64,000 nt of DNA from contig NC_054536.1 of the NCBI RefSeq assembly GCF_017654505.1, forward strand, positions 10,191,294 through 10,255,293. Direction: 5' to 3'. This document shows positions 1 to 11,412 of the stretch, piece after piece. Position 1 is the first letter of the stretch. The number at the start of each line of letters is the position of its first letter. Origin of the DNA: Polyodon spathula (Eukaryota; Chordata; Actinopteri; Acipenseriformes; Polyodontidae). The notes beneath the pieces are model-generated. The model worked only from the letters and a program-made list of their open reading frames with translations. It made no database searches and was not told where the DNA came from. The translations under genes were made by a program, and so were the position numbers.

Positions 1-1767
1 CCCGTTTCAGAAAAAAATAATGCCAGTGATACTTTGCAGTAAATGGCCTACCTCAAACGTTTACACATTACAGACTGGAAACAATTAAAAATAACTGCTG
101 TAACTCTTAATGGAATGTTTAGATCTCCTATATAAAATTCCACATATTTTGTTTCTCCAATAAAAGAATTGTGGGAATGAGACACCACTATGATCACATC
201 TAAGCAATTAGGATTTTGTCCTTCTTCTGATTTCAAAAGACATGCCTTCAACAGTTATTGCTGGAATAAGAAAACTAGAACACACTGAATATGTTTCATG
301 TCATTACAATGACTGTCCCTCAATCAAAGTGTGTCTACCATTTTGGTTGCTTCTTACCTATTTAAAACGTAGCTTGTCAGATAGCTGCCATCCTGGCAAC
401 TATTTTGAAAATCATGTGCTGTTGAGTGATGTCTGATTGAAGTTGTTTCTATAATCAAGTACCTCCTGATTTCAAAACTCAGCATTTTGACTTTTTACTG
501 CATCTTGAGCATGTTTTTTCTCTTTCTTTCTCATAAAACCTTTCATGTTATTTAATGGTTTTAGTCCTTTGACATTGTAAATATGCTAATACTTGTAATT
601 ATTTGTAAAAGTATGAACTCTAATAGTAAATGACTGTAAGTAAATGATGGATTTTAGGCACTCCATCCACAGTGGCAAGGCTGTATGTATGGCAAACTGA
701 TGGGCCGATATTTAGGATGCCGTACCATCTCAATTTCGTTTATATAGCGTCATTCATGTACAAGCATCCCAAGGCACTGTACAAAAAATTGAAACAAATG
801 AAAGGATTTCTAAAATTGGAATTAAAGACTATTGCATTTGCTAGAGGCTTTTTAAGAATGCAAGCAGACAAGCACGCCAGACAGCTCCAACTGTAAAAAC
901 ATACCTACAAGGCTTTAAAATGATTTCTTCCTGCTCATAGATGAATGTGTTTTAGATTTCAGTTACCATACAGTGGTGCCCATTAGTATGGGCAAACGCT
1001 GTTCATTTCATTATTAATTGGCTTTTACCACAGAAATGGAAACATTTTTAGTCCATCTTGGTCCACACAGGTGATTTTTATGAGTTTGCACAATATACTG
1101 GTAATAGGATTCTATGTAGTATACTGGGTTTTTTTTTTTTTTTTTTTTTTGATAATGTAGTTTGCATGAGGTGCACAAAGGGGTTAATCCAAAGCATCGT
1201 AGTCATGCATTTTATATTCTGAGTGATGTTATAGTATGGTAATTACAGTAGGTATAACACTGCATTTCAATACTCTAAACGATGTAATATCTGAAACCAC
1301 TAGTTGTGAATCACACTTAGAATAATAAGAAAATATACTTACATAGATTTTAAGGTTAAGATGTGAACCAGAATGCTCAAACAGCAATTAAGACCAAAAA
1401 TAGTTTACCCCAGTTGGTCTGTCACTGCAGTATTAATTGTGCATGTGTGATGCATGTATCTTGCAGAAGAAATCTAGTGGTTTAGAGAGTAATGTACTGC
1501 TACTTGTTTAAGCATACCAGGGTGATACATATTTTATACTGAATGATGTATAAGTGTTTCTCTCTTGAACAGTTTTATATATGCATCAGTCCACAAGCCT
1601 TGCTAAACTGCGACTGGTTGATGTATGTTCCATAGAAACATTAAGCAAAATGTATTGCTGTGTACTATGGGAAATGATGCAAGTAAAAGTAATCATTCCT
1701 TGATAATTATTTATTTATGTGTTTGTTTGTTTATTTTTATAAACTGATAATAGCATTTTCTGTTCAG
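1..1767 (+). other. MMP16: MMP16 intron sequence upstream of the penultimate exon
   Basis: This AT-rich stretch ends in a splice acceptor (ttctgttcag) that abuts the first recognisable MMP16 exon, so it is read as the 3' part of an intron. It contains a run of about 20 T near 1131-1150 and no open frame with recognisable protein similarity. The short ORFs in it look like chance. Nothing else is supported. Confidence 0.75.
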
Positions 1768-1883
1768 GTACTGGAGGTATAATGAAGAGATGAAGGCCAT
1801 GGACCCAGGTTATCCCAAACCCATCACTGTGTGGAAGGGTATTCCAGATTCTCCTCAGGGAGCTTTTGTCGACAAAGAGAACG
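1768..1883 (+). CDS. MMP16: MMP16 (MT3-MMP) penultimate coding exon, hemopexin domain
   Basis: This exon encodes part of the fourth hemopexin blade of membrane-type matrix metalloproteinase 16, a zinc protease anchored in the plasma membrane that cleaves matrix and activates pro-MMP2. Translation from base 1769 gives YWRYNEEMKAMDPGYP followed by PITVWKGIP, the MT-MMP hemopexin signature. The acceptor is ttctgttcag|G and the donor is AACG|gtacat. The exon starts with the last base of an Arg codon and ends with the first base of a Gly codon, and that Gly is completed by the next exon, so the reading frame is continuous across the intron. Assignment to MMP16 rather than MMP14, MMP15 or MMP24 rests on the tail encoded by the following exon. 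The catalytic domain lies outside the window. Confidence 0.95.
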
Positions 1884-2528
1884 GTACATGTATAAACCTT
1901 TTAATCTTTTCATAGCACAGTCTCTTAACTGGATGTACACAACCACAGCCTATTTAAAGCAGCTAAAATACCTTTAAAACATACAAATGACATTCCAGTG
2001 GATAGACTTTGATTTAGGATTTTAAACAATGATTGAAGTACCAAAGTCTTATCTTTTTATTAATTAATGAATGAATGTATTTAATTGTTGAATGTCTGCA
2101 GATTAAATTCAATTTGACCAACACTTATAGAAATAATAAAACTTTGATAGGTATTTCCTTATTCTAAATATCAAATAACTATATAAAGATCTAAATAAAT
2201 AATAAACAGGCAGTATTTCTCACTTGTGTGGTGTATTTTGAAAAAAGTCCATTGAGTTTACTGCGATGATTGTCTATTTTAAACAGATTCCATACATTTC
2301 TGCCAAACTGGCTAGTGCAGCCCAAAAATATATAGGCTATATTGTGATTGAGTTATGTTATGTTCTGGAAATTATTTTACTCTTGATTTATTTTAGTAAG
2401 AAATAGAACAAGTCAAATTCAAATCCCTAAAGTCAACCTGTATTTAACAACACCTCCCTTCCAAAGTGTCCATCCCTGTTCCTTTACAACAGCAACTATC
2501 CAACTGTTTTCTTCCTCGAATTGTGTAG
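1884..2528 (+). other. MMP16: MMP16 last intron
   Basis: This 645-bp intron lies between the two recognised MMP16 exons, with a GT start (gtacat) and an AG end (ttgtgtag). It is a phase 1 intron splitting a Gly codon. It is AT-rich and I see no repeat or coding feature in it. A pyrimidine-rich stretch (cttcctcg and nearby) precedes the acceptor. Confidence 0.9.
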
Positions 2529-2863
2529 GCTTCACATACTTCTACAAAGAGAAGGAGTACTGGAAGTTTAACAATCAGAAGCTCAGAGTGGAACCAGGGT
2601 ACCCACGGTCCATCCTTAAAGACTTCATGGGATGTGATGGATCAACAGATAGAGAGAAAGAAAGTCACCACCCTCAGGATGACGTTGACATCGTGATCAA
2701 ACTGGACAACACGGCGAATACTGTGAAAGCCATAGCCATCGTCATCCCCTGCATACTGGCCTTGTGTCTTCTTGTCCTGGTTTACACTGTCTTTCAATTC
2801 AAAAGGAAAGGCACACCTCGCCACATACTGTACTGTAAACGCTCTATGCAAGAGTGGGTGTGA
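2529..2863 (+). CDS. MMP16: MMP16 (MT3-MMP) last coding exon: hemopexin end, membrane helix, cytoplasmic tail
   Basis: The frame continues from the previous exon (GFTYFYKEKEYWKF). It closes the hemopexin domain with ILKDFMGCDG, whose Cys is the family's domain-closing disulfide residue. A hydrophilic stalk rich in Asp, His and Ser follows, with DDVDIVIKLDNT. The single transmembrane helix is AIAIVIPCILALCLLVLVY. The short cytoplasmic tail starts QFKRKG and ends in CKRSMQEWV before a TGA at 2861-2863. This helix and tail are diagnostic for MT3-MMP and make the protein a type I membrane protease, unlike the GPI-anchored MMP17 and MMP25. Stalk residues look more variable than the helix and tail. 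No damage is seen, so this is most likely a functional host gene. Confidence 0.96.
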
Positions 2864-3300
2864 TTGGCGTGCTGTTTCCATGGCATTGGAAATACCTGGA
2901 AATGTAACATGCAGACTAATAATGCTGTTGCCACGTGAGGAGCAGGCATTTTCCCACCTTGGGGTGGCTGACGTATAGTCCCCCACCTGTTCTGAGCATG
3001 TGTGGGGAATTCAACTAGGAAGCTTCCATGATACACAGTATCCTCTGTTACTTCAAGTCCTTTGTCTTTCATTGGCAAACCGTTCAGTATCTTGGCCTTT
3101 TCTTATTTCTTCTGCACGCTCAAAGCCCATAGTAAACTTGCTGGCGTTAACAAGTTATACTTTTCTATTTAATTAAGTTTTTTCAATGTATTATTTTAAT
3201 GAACATATTTCATTTAATTCCCCTTTTTAAACCTTTTTTTAAATTTTTTTTACTGCTTTTTGTTTTAAAGCGCACACCCAAATAAACGATTTCTCTCCAC
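2864..3300 (+). other. MMP16: MMP16 proximal 3' untranslated region
   Basis: This follows the MMP16 stop codon directly. The first 200 bases are moderately GC-rich, then the sequence becomes T-rich (3180-3260). Small overlapping ORFs on both strands have no recognisable similarity. It ends near the first good polyadenylation signal. Longer 3' UTR isoforms using distal signals cannot be excluded from sequence alone. Confidence 0.7.
3281..3286 (+). terminator. MMP16: candidate MMP16 polyadenylation signal AATAAA
   Basis: A canonical AATAAA lies 418 bases after the MMP16 stop. About 25 bases downstream is a U/GU-rich stretch (ttgttctttttttgtgg) of the kind bound by CstF. Cleavage would be expected near 3300. 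Distal use of other signals is possible. Confidence 0.6.
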
Positions 3301-6300
3301 AGTGGATAACTTTGTTCTTTTTTTGTGGACTATAATCACTGCGTTTGATCCTTTGCAAATGGGAGTTGGGATCTTTGACTGTTGTCGCAGTCTGTCTCGA
3401 AACAGGGGCCAAAATTCCCTGCAGTATTTTAACAGCCTTAATTACAAATCTTGTTTTCTTGTGTTTTTTTATACTGCTCCATTCATGTTTTAAAGAACTG
3501 ATGGCTATTTCATGGATGTGCTCTTAATTGTTTGTTTGACCAGTACACATTGGTTTCCTATGGTATGGGCAATGATATGCCAAGTCCATTCTTAAGGAAA
3601 AAAAACGAGGCTATCTTTAAAATGAAATATATCAGGCACAACGGGAAAAAAAGATCAAGTCATGTTACAAAGAAAGCTGAGGTCTTTCAGAAGATCATTA
3701 CGTTTCTGTAACTCCTTGAAAACTGTAGTATCAATTTGCTTCAGTAGTTAAAAAGATTCAAGACATGCTTAACAGTTAAAAGTCTTTTTTTTTTTTTTCC
3801 AACTTACAGAAGAGACGTTAAAAGCAAATTACAATGGCAGAAACGTCATACTTCATGACATTATAACAATTGGCTTATTCCAAAACTTTACAGGCCTCCT
3901 CATGTAAATATGGGCAGATCACTCATTATGACCATAGTTCTTTAGCACATACATTCCAACATTCCCTGTGCCAAGGTAGATTCACAGAATGTAATCTAAA
4001 TTCTGGGTTAAAAAAAAAAAAAAGAAAGAAAACAGATGAATTTGTCATCATAAATAGTTTAAAGGTTGGTATGTATAGTTGTTGCTTTTTTTTCTTTATG
4101 TGCTGTAGCACATAGTTATGCCAACAGCACCTACAAAAATCTAGTTTCAGTCATATTCATTGTCTAAGGTTCTTTTTTCCTGGTACAAGGACACATTTTT
4201 ATTAGACATCAAGAGCCACTACAGCATTACCCTGTTGTGTTGTGTCTTGAGTACTACTAAGTACAGATTTGTTTTTCAATCTGCCTACAGAGCAGGTTTG
4301 TGGTAGGATTGTAAAAAAAAAAATAAGAAGAATAATAATTAAATGCATAGTAATAAGCAACTGACTGCCAGCATTAGTATTTAAGAGGTCCTTCCCAGAA
4401 TGCCAGGACTTGTACACCAGTAAGTGATTTTTGTTTTTGGACAGGAGGGCTATGGGGACTATTGTTATGGACTATGTTAAAGGGTATTCCTATTCTGCTT
4501 GCTTGCTTTTCTGACCTAGAGTGTTTGGAAGGGACTTCCAAAGCATTATGATAACCAAACAGTGAATATCGCAACTATGCAGGTTTCTGTAATCTTCTCT
4601 TTTCAGGGGTTTTATTTTTTTTTATTTTATTTTTTTTTTTTTTTTAAATATGGATGGATATCTGCTATATATACCAGGGTTTGGTCCCAAACCAAGAGTT
4701 GGGTCTAAAAATATTTATATATTATATATATATATGATAATATAGATATATATCATCTCTATATAGTATATATATATATGTATCTCAGTATCAATTCAAT
4801 TATCATATCTGCTTAAGAACTGGTGAACTTTGCTTTGAAATAATGGTACAGATCATTGAGAGCTACAGATTTAGTAGCTAGTAAATACGATACGGCTATG
4901 GGTTTTTATTGACCCCCGTGAGCAGTATGCAATGTTTTTTTTGCTATTAGTGAACTAATTAATTGCATCTTTCTAATCCATGGTGTTTTTGGTGTGGTTA
5001 GCAGTCAATGTTTAATCAAGAACAACAAGATATGAATAAAATAATAATAAATACATTTAATTTATGCATGATCATATATAGCTTCATATAATTAACGCAG
5101 CAGTGTTTTAAAGATGTCATGTCAAACTTAGATTGTGGTGCTAAAGTTCTGTTTCACTGGCAGATACAAACAAGTTTCATCATTTGGTGCTTACACTCAT
5201 TTTAATTAAATTAAAACTGATTGATTACACTCAAGAATACTTAACAACATGCATTTATTTCTGTTATACTTAGTAGGTTGCAATGACATATCACATTATT
5301 ATACAAAATGAGTTAATTTATCTTCCTAATGGATCTAAACCAACGAAGTGTTGCCTGTTAGTTTTCATAATATGGGTTGCTTGAAAGGTCAAAGAGCCAT
5401 GGCGAGATGTGAACATGGCTGATCATTTTGAAACCAGTCTTTATGTTTACAATGTCTAACTGTAACCCTTTGGCTGCTGTGGATGCTCTCTGTGACCAGA
5501 CATTACAATCCTGAATTTTCACCAAGCCCCCCATGGCAATCAAAGAGTTTAGGGCTGTGCAGTGATTATTTTTTATTTATTGTTTCATATTTATTTTTGG
5601 GGATGGGCAATTCTTTGTTAGCTGGGAATGTCTTCATTTTGGGGAGGGATAAATGCCTTTTTATACTATTTTCATCTTATGTATTCAGCATCACTGTTTC
5701 ATTGTGTTGTATTTAAAGTAAGTCATCCTGTCAATAAATGGAATATAAAGCTTTGTGTTTTTTTTTGTTGTTTTTTTTCATATGTGTGTGTGTCCAACAT
5801 CACTTTAGTTATCCTCTTGTCAAATGTCCCCCACATTAGTATTAACTTTCAATCTTATCACAGCCCCTTCCCCAATTTTAATCAAAATCAAATATATTAT
5901 TCCCCAAAAGGACAATGACAAGAAAATATGTTACATTCCATTGTTAAAAAAAAAAAAATACTGAGTATGAAGAATGTTATGAAGCAACCACTGTGTGTTC
6001 ACTTCACACAAGGAGACCTGGACAGAACACATGTAAGGCTTGCTGTACTGGCATAACCTGTCTTATACATATACAATAGAAGCAGTAGAAACAAAAAAAA
6101 AAACATTGATGCAAATATTCAAAGGTCTTGCAAATGTTCTCATCTTTCTCGCAACTGCTTGCCTTGCTAATGGTTTGGGTAAAATCGCAAGTGAAATCTA
6201 AGAGTTGCAGAGAAACTGCAATTACCGTTGGCGCGGCAGAAAATAATAAATGAACACAGGAAACCAACCACAACTCTCTTGAGGTATATAACCATCACAA

Positions 6301-6474
6301 CATTTTGCAAAATGAAGACGCCTTAATTGGGCTTGACGAGGCATAGCCTGAGCACCTCTTCAGCTATGAAAGTTAAAAATGCCATTAAATGTTTTGCTGT
6401 CAAATGTGTTTTCTTACAATTCTCAACGCAGATTTATCCATTCTGCAAGTTCTTGTGTACGCTAAACAGAGACA

Positions 6475-6536
<62 letters not shown>

Positions 6537-8800
6537 CTGCATTTGCCTTTAATTTACTTTTCTGCACATACTGCTGATGCATATATGACGTAGAATATGT
6601 AATTATAAAATCTAACACTAGTGCATACAATACTCTTTCAAATAAACGTGTTATGATTTTGAATGTTAAGAACAGTATTATTGTCATTGGTTGCGCCCTG
6701 ACACCTTTCTTTACAAATTAAGCACTGGTAATTAGCATTGTTAAAAATAATCCACAAATAAATTTAATGTTTGAGTTGGAAATAAACTAAATTGTTACTA
6801 TCTTTAATCAAAGTATAAATCGACTAAGGACTTCTTGACAAGTCAAGGAATGTTATACATTGCCTGTATATTCTGCCCGTATAATATTTCTTCTTTTTCT
6901 CTTGCTCTGCTAGCATTTGCCAATATAGCTGTCTGAAAGCCATGTTCACTCTTTAACTAGAAACAGAGATTGTCCTGAAATACTTCCTGTGAAATAATTA
7001 AGAGGACTGTAACCAATCTTAAGTGATTTCCATGCAACATAGTGATTTGCAAGCAAATAAACTTGAATTTAGCTCTTGGTGGTGAACTTGTGTGATTATT
7101 AATGACACCTCCCCCAAATTTGAGGGAAAAGCACTTGCAACTCGCAAACTCATTTTTTCCAACGCAGCATCTATTTTGAATCTCACTCAAAAGCACAATT
7201 TGTTTCGCAGAACGGACTTGCGGAAAAAAAAATCTCTACACATGCAAGGCGTTTGAATATTTGACCCAGTGTGTATATTTCAACAAACATTTTCTGAATT
7301 GCTTATGGAGAGTTATTGTGTTGCAATTTTTGAGCCAGTTATTAGGGTATGACACTCAGGTTAATCGCTACCCTGCTAATCCACCAGCTCCATCCATCAC
7401 AAGGATTCACTAAGCCATGAAGAATGAGGCTTTTGAATGCCATCTGTAAATGTATTTCTTCACTTTTTAAATCTGTGAATTTAGCATTCTTCTAATTGGC
7501 CAAGAAAATGCTCTACCAACACATCACATTAAATTGGTCAAGCCGCAATTCCATAAAAGCATTTTGGTTACATTTCTGACACCTAAACTACATACATGTA
7601 CTGTAGGATTGCCAGTAAGGATTACATATCAACAGCTATATTGTGTAAAAATCAGTAATATTTTACATGATTCTGGGTTTTAAAAATCTGAAAAATGTGT
7701 GAAATCTTACCAGGGCTCCCAGTAGATGTGGACTGCAAATTCTCAGGAGCAGACTTAGCTAGAAGCTCTGCATCGTTCAATAAATTGATGTGAATCTTGT
7801 TTTAAAATTCATTCATCCCTTTTGGAAGCCACTGGGAGAAACACCTTCTGAAGAGGTTCCTTTATTGCCCAGCTGTTTCAATAAAATCACTGCAATTAAT
7901 CACTACTGATCACACGCTCACTAATTCTGTATGTACACAGTCCCCTGATGTGATGTGTTGAGGGACCATCAATACCTGTGGTTCTCTGTTTTGACCCATG
8001 TGAATAGGTTGTAGATGGGGGTAATGGTCAGGATTTTAGATATTGACGACATATTCATTCTTGTAACATATTTATTAAGGTTGCATTGCAGATCTATTAG
8101 CATTGATCTTCTGACACAATTATTGAGAAATGCATCAATAATAGATTATATGATGTCAAAAGAAGATAGACGCACATGTTGTTAGGTGGTACGGTTTGTG
8201 AACATTTGAATAGATGACTTGGTTTAAAATAGCTGAGCATGAGAAGGTCCCTAAAAATAATAGAAACTGAAGCAGTGTAAAGACAACTATAATTATTGTC
8301 ATGAATCCTATCAGTAGCACTTGTAAAAAAAATTGTATTGGTTCTTCTAGTGACTTCAGTCAAGAACAGCTATGCTAGTCTGTATCCGAAATAGATGAAA
8401 ACAAAAGGCAAGTGTAGTTATTTTAACTGAATATCAACTGGGTTTTTTAAAAAAAAAATTGTGTCATTTTCAAGCATTTGCTTTGTATGCATTCGTTGGT
8501 GTTGCAGACTTTACAGACAAAGAATGCACAAGACTCCTTAAACAGTCAGAGATAGCCTTGCAATGCATATAGATATCATGACTCGTCATTGTATTGCTGC
8601 CCGTTCAGGTCCAGTCATAGATCTGTTATATTAGTGCCACTCAGATTCCCATACATTTTTTTGTAGCCAGTCTCAGAAGGTAAGGACGAGAGAGTGTAAC
8701 GGCTAGTGTTGTTTCAGAAAGGAGACATCCACCAAAGATAGATTTGACCGAATCTGTATTGTGTATTGACAGAAGGACCAAGAGAGGTAACATACTTTTT
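3301..8800. other. 3' flank of MMP16, no gene recognised
   Basis: This AT-rich sequence has scattered homopolymer runs, an AT-rich dinucleotide patch at about 4707-4782 and a (GT)n(AT)n microsatellite at 6475-6533. All ORFs are short and have no recognisable similarity. It could hold an extended MMP16 3' UTR near its start. Conserved regulatory elements may exist but cannot be judged without alignment. Confidence 0.6.
6475..6533. repeat. compound (GT)n(AT)n microsatellite
   Basis: About eight GT units run directly into about 21 AT units. The ORFs encoding Tyr-Ile repeats over it are artefacts of the dinucleotide repeat. Confidence 0.95.
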
Positions 8801-8837
8801 TTGACCCATGGCCTTGTTCATTGAGCTCTGGGCTGCC

Positions 8838-9015
8838 CATGTGCTGACTGACTGAGATGAATGATTATTGCTTGATGATGCTATTGCCAGAGAGCAGGAC
8901 ATGGCACTCTGGACACATTCCATTACCCCGTGTACTGGCTGATTGTGAAGAAATGGTTATTGAGTAATGATAGTCATGCCAGCGGCAGGACCGTGGCACT
9001 CTGGGCCACCTTCAC
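8838..9015. repeat. two diverged tandem copies of a ~91-bp unit
   Basis: The segment at about 8838-8918 and the one at about 8929-9010 align with an offset of 91-92 bases. Both contain a cat/cgtgt(a/g)ctg start, a ggttattg/gattattg middle and a tggcactctgg end. On the minus strand the pair lies within short ORFs with no recognised domain. It may belong to the neighbouring repeats, but I cannot assign it. Confidence 0.5.
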
Positions 9016-9065
9016 CCAAAAGGACAAGGCCCGCCACTGGTCTGCGACGGTCTATTGCTCTAGGA

Positions 9066-9755
9066 GGGCGGTAGGAAAGCCCTGCTGAAATGTATTTAGT
9101 TTTTTTATTTTTAGAATGGGGTCTCCCCATTCGCCCCGTGTTATTTATGTATTATGATTTATCGTATTTGTTTATTTTGTGTATTTATAGATGACGGTGA
9201 ACTGTGTGTTTTGTTTATTTTGCATTTGTATATATGGCGGCGTGGCCATGCATTTTGTTTTGTTCTGTATTTTATTTACAAACCTTGTGTGAATGTGTGG
9301 CTGTCGGCTAGTGCATTGGTAAACTAGCTGGCAGTCACACATATTAATAAACTTGTGCAGATTGTGGCCGAGGGGGTAATAGAATAATTACGAACTAGTT
9401 AAACCCCTCAAGCACTGTATTTAAGCCTGTAGCTCTCCCTCCTCTGGGTGGGGTGTTCGAGAGGTGGAACAAGAGAGGAGGGAGAAGAGAAAACAAAACT
9501 AAAAACCCTTAAAGGATCCGTGAAGGCTACTGCCCAGCCAGACCTTAACAGTTATTATTTGTGTTTGTGATTTGTTTTTGTTTAGCTCTTTTATTTCTGT
9601 GCTCTGTGAGCAGTGTTTCTTTTGTTTAAATATTTTATTTATTTTTGTTGTTTAATAAACTGTGCACACCGTGCCTTTTTGTTGAAATTGCAGCTACCTG
9701 ACCTATGTGTGCTTTCATCTGGTCTGACGTCACCGCAAATCAATTTCCTGCCACA
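9066..9755 (+). mobile_element. solo LTR, family C (TGTGGC-type LTR retrotransposon)
   Basis: The 3' end reads tctggtctgacgtcacc and finishes cctgccaca. The stretch TCTGGTCTGACGTCACC is shared with the 3' ends of the family A LTRs at 25244 and 54711, and the terminal TGCCACA matches family B. A TATA-like tatttaag (near 9418) and an AATAAA near 9654 give the expected U3-R-U5 order. The 5' edge is decayed: ggtaggaaagccctgctg resembles the TGTGGCAGGGC start of the copy at 31092. No primer-binding site follows 9755, so it is a solo LTR. No target duplication is visible, and the left border is approximate. Confidence 0.6.
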
Positions 9756-9904
9756 TATACCTACATATCATATCAGCTGAGAAGAGTAGCACAAACCAAA
9801 TACCCCCCCAAAAAACTAAATATAAGAGCGCTGCCCAGCCTACCTTGTACTATAGCCGAGTGTTCAGAATTAGATTATTAACGATAAGCAGATGGAGTTT
9901 AGTA

Positions 9905-10900
9905 CTTACACCCGGTTTGGTCCGCCTCAACTTGCAGAATGAAATCACCTGGCATGGGCACATTGATGGGTCGCTGGAAAGAGCAGAATAGGGACATATA
10001 GGGTCATTTGTTTTAAATATATAAGTACCCCTTTCCTTTCACAATCTGCTTTAAATGTAAAGAATATATGACCTGATGTCATTGGAGATCTTCAATGCAA
10101 AGGTCAGAAGAAGGGACAAAAGCCTGGGCCCAGGTGGTGATTTTGCTGCACCGAAGAAATCTGCAGTAAGCTGTGATGAACATTGCTTTCAGGAGGGCTT
10201 CTTTGTATGAGGTGAAGCAGACGCCACTGAGAATGTTGATGAGTGATTGCAGCACTTCTTTAGCAATGGGTAGTTTGGAAGGGGGTGACTGGGAGCGTAT
10301 CTTTGGATGCAGTGTAGCAGCATTCGAATACGTGGAAAGGAGGTTAAATTAAAAGAGGACTCTATATAATCGAAAATTAAATTGCAGTCTTGCTAGGTAG
10401 CTTTTTATGGTAGAGAGACAGATTCCGCTTAATGTAACAAAAAGTAATACATTCAATGATAGACTGTTCGGTGGGAGAGGATGCCTGAGATTTGGAAAGA
10501 GTACAGAATCTGCAGAACAGCTGCCAGGCTGAGGAATAGGATTTCCATCATAGATAAATTGTCAGAAAAAAATGTGATCACTTTACTTGACCATTGATGG
10601 CCCCAGATTACAGTGGCAATTACGATAGGGTACACTTCGAATAAAGCTGAGGATTGGTCTTCCCCGATAGATGTAGAATTTGTGTGGGACAGTTCCCATA
10701 GAACCAATCCCACCAAAACCCTGAGAGGGAGCAGCGTCGGTGTATAAGTTGAGAGCAGCGGGGGATGAGATATTATTCCAGCTTGAAAGTAGGCTGAGCC
10801 AGAAGGAGATTAGCTTCCACTTTTTTGGAATCCAATTCATTCCAGAGAAATTCCAGGCTAGTAGGAACTGGATCACAGGGATCCGAGTCAGACTGGGAGA
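9905..10900 (-). pseudogene. Ngaro/DIRS-type retroelement remnant: RNase H and tyrosine recombinase
   Basis: Reading the minus strand from about 10876, the frame LYTDAAPSQGFGGIGS gives an RNase H start. A neighbouring frame supplies SSALFEVYPIVIATVIWGH and VITFFSDN, so the RNase H acidic residues D, E and D are all visible but split by a frameshift. Farther along (about 10300-10080) an open stretch reads PPSKLPIAKEVLQSL, then FITAYCRFLRCSKITTWAQA, the region around the first catalytic Arg of retroelement tyrosine recombinases. RPINVPMPGDFILQ (9974-9912) continues that domain. Stops and shifts separate the blocks. The reverse transcriptase should lie at higher coordinates (to about 11250) but is too decayed to recognise. 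This order, RNase H then recombinase with no DDE integrase, fits Ngaro/DIRS elements. Confidence 0.6.
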
Positions 10901-11329
10901 ATTGGGTTAGGTGGACTTAGATGTCTGGACTGTACTGACGAGGGCATGCTTGGAAGTAGAAAGATCAGATTCGAGAAGCAATGCAATGAGCTCTTAGGAA
11001 GCCCTGGTGCTTTAGGAAATATTTCTTATAAATAGAGCTTGTAAGTCGGTTTCTGACGAGAAGCAAGCATGGTAGAAGTATGCTTGCAGGATCCTGGAGC
11101 TGAATACTTTTGTCTGACAATGGCGGGGATGCAGGAAGGATGTTTGGCAGAGTCGAATAATGCCAGGAAAAGAAACGAAAGGGAGATTTGGGCCAAGGGC
11201 TCTTTATACGACATCCTGATTGCGTATTTAATTAGGGGTGGATCCATCTATCAGAAACACAACATGGTTTCCATTGATGCACTGTTGTTACAGATTCTGA
11301 CACATGCGGGTGAGGTGAGCATGTAAAGG

Positions 11330-11412
11330 ATACTGAATGATCGTTCATGGCATGTGCTTTTTATTTGCTGCAGGGGGTAAAAAAACATATACCACGAACG
11401 AGCATTCAGTAT
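11330..11412. repeat. 83-bp hairpin, tiny MITE or precursor-like stem-loop
   Basis: The arms 11330-11362 and 11380-11412 are inverted copies with only a few mismatches around a 17-base loop. The outer ends read TACTGAATG and CATTCAGTA, so a TA target and a very small MITE are possible. The geometry would also suit a small hairpin RNA. Expression cannot be judged. Confidence 0.6.

Noticed and set aside
965..1005. cagtggtgcccattagtatgggcaaac, reminiscent of a mariner-type terminus in the MMP16 intron
   Set aside because: No partner terminus or transposase nearby. The similarity is from memory only.
7711..7795. Minus-strand open segment ending in a GTAAGA donor
   Set aside because: The reading frame is closed by TAA just upstream and there is no convincing acceptor. 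The peptide is not recognised.
9912..9974. Minus-strand host exon candidate encoding RPINVPMPGDFILQ with good splice sites on both sides
   Set aside because: It lies directly after the recombinase remnant on the same strand, and its residues match the RP.NVP.PG.FF.Q stretch of that domain. The splice-like ends are therefore probably chance.
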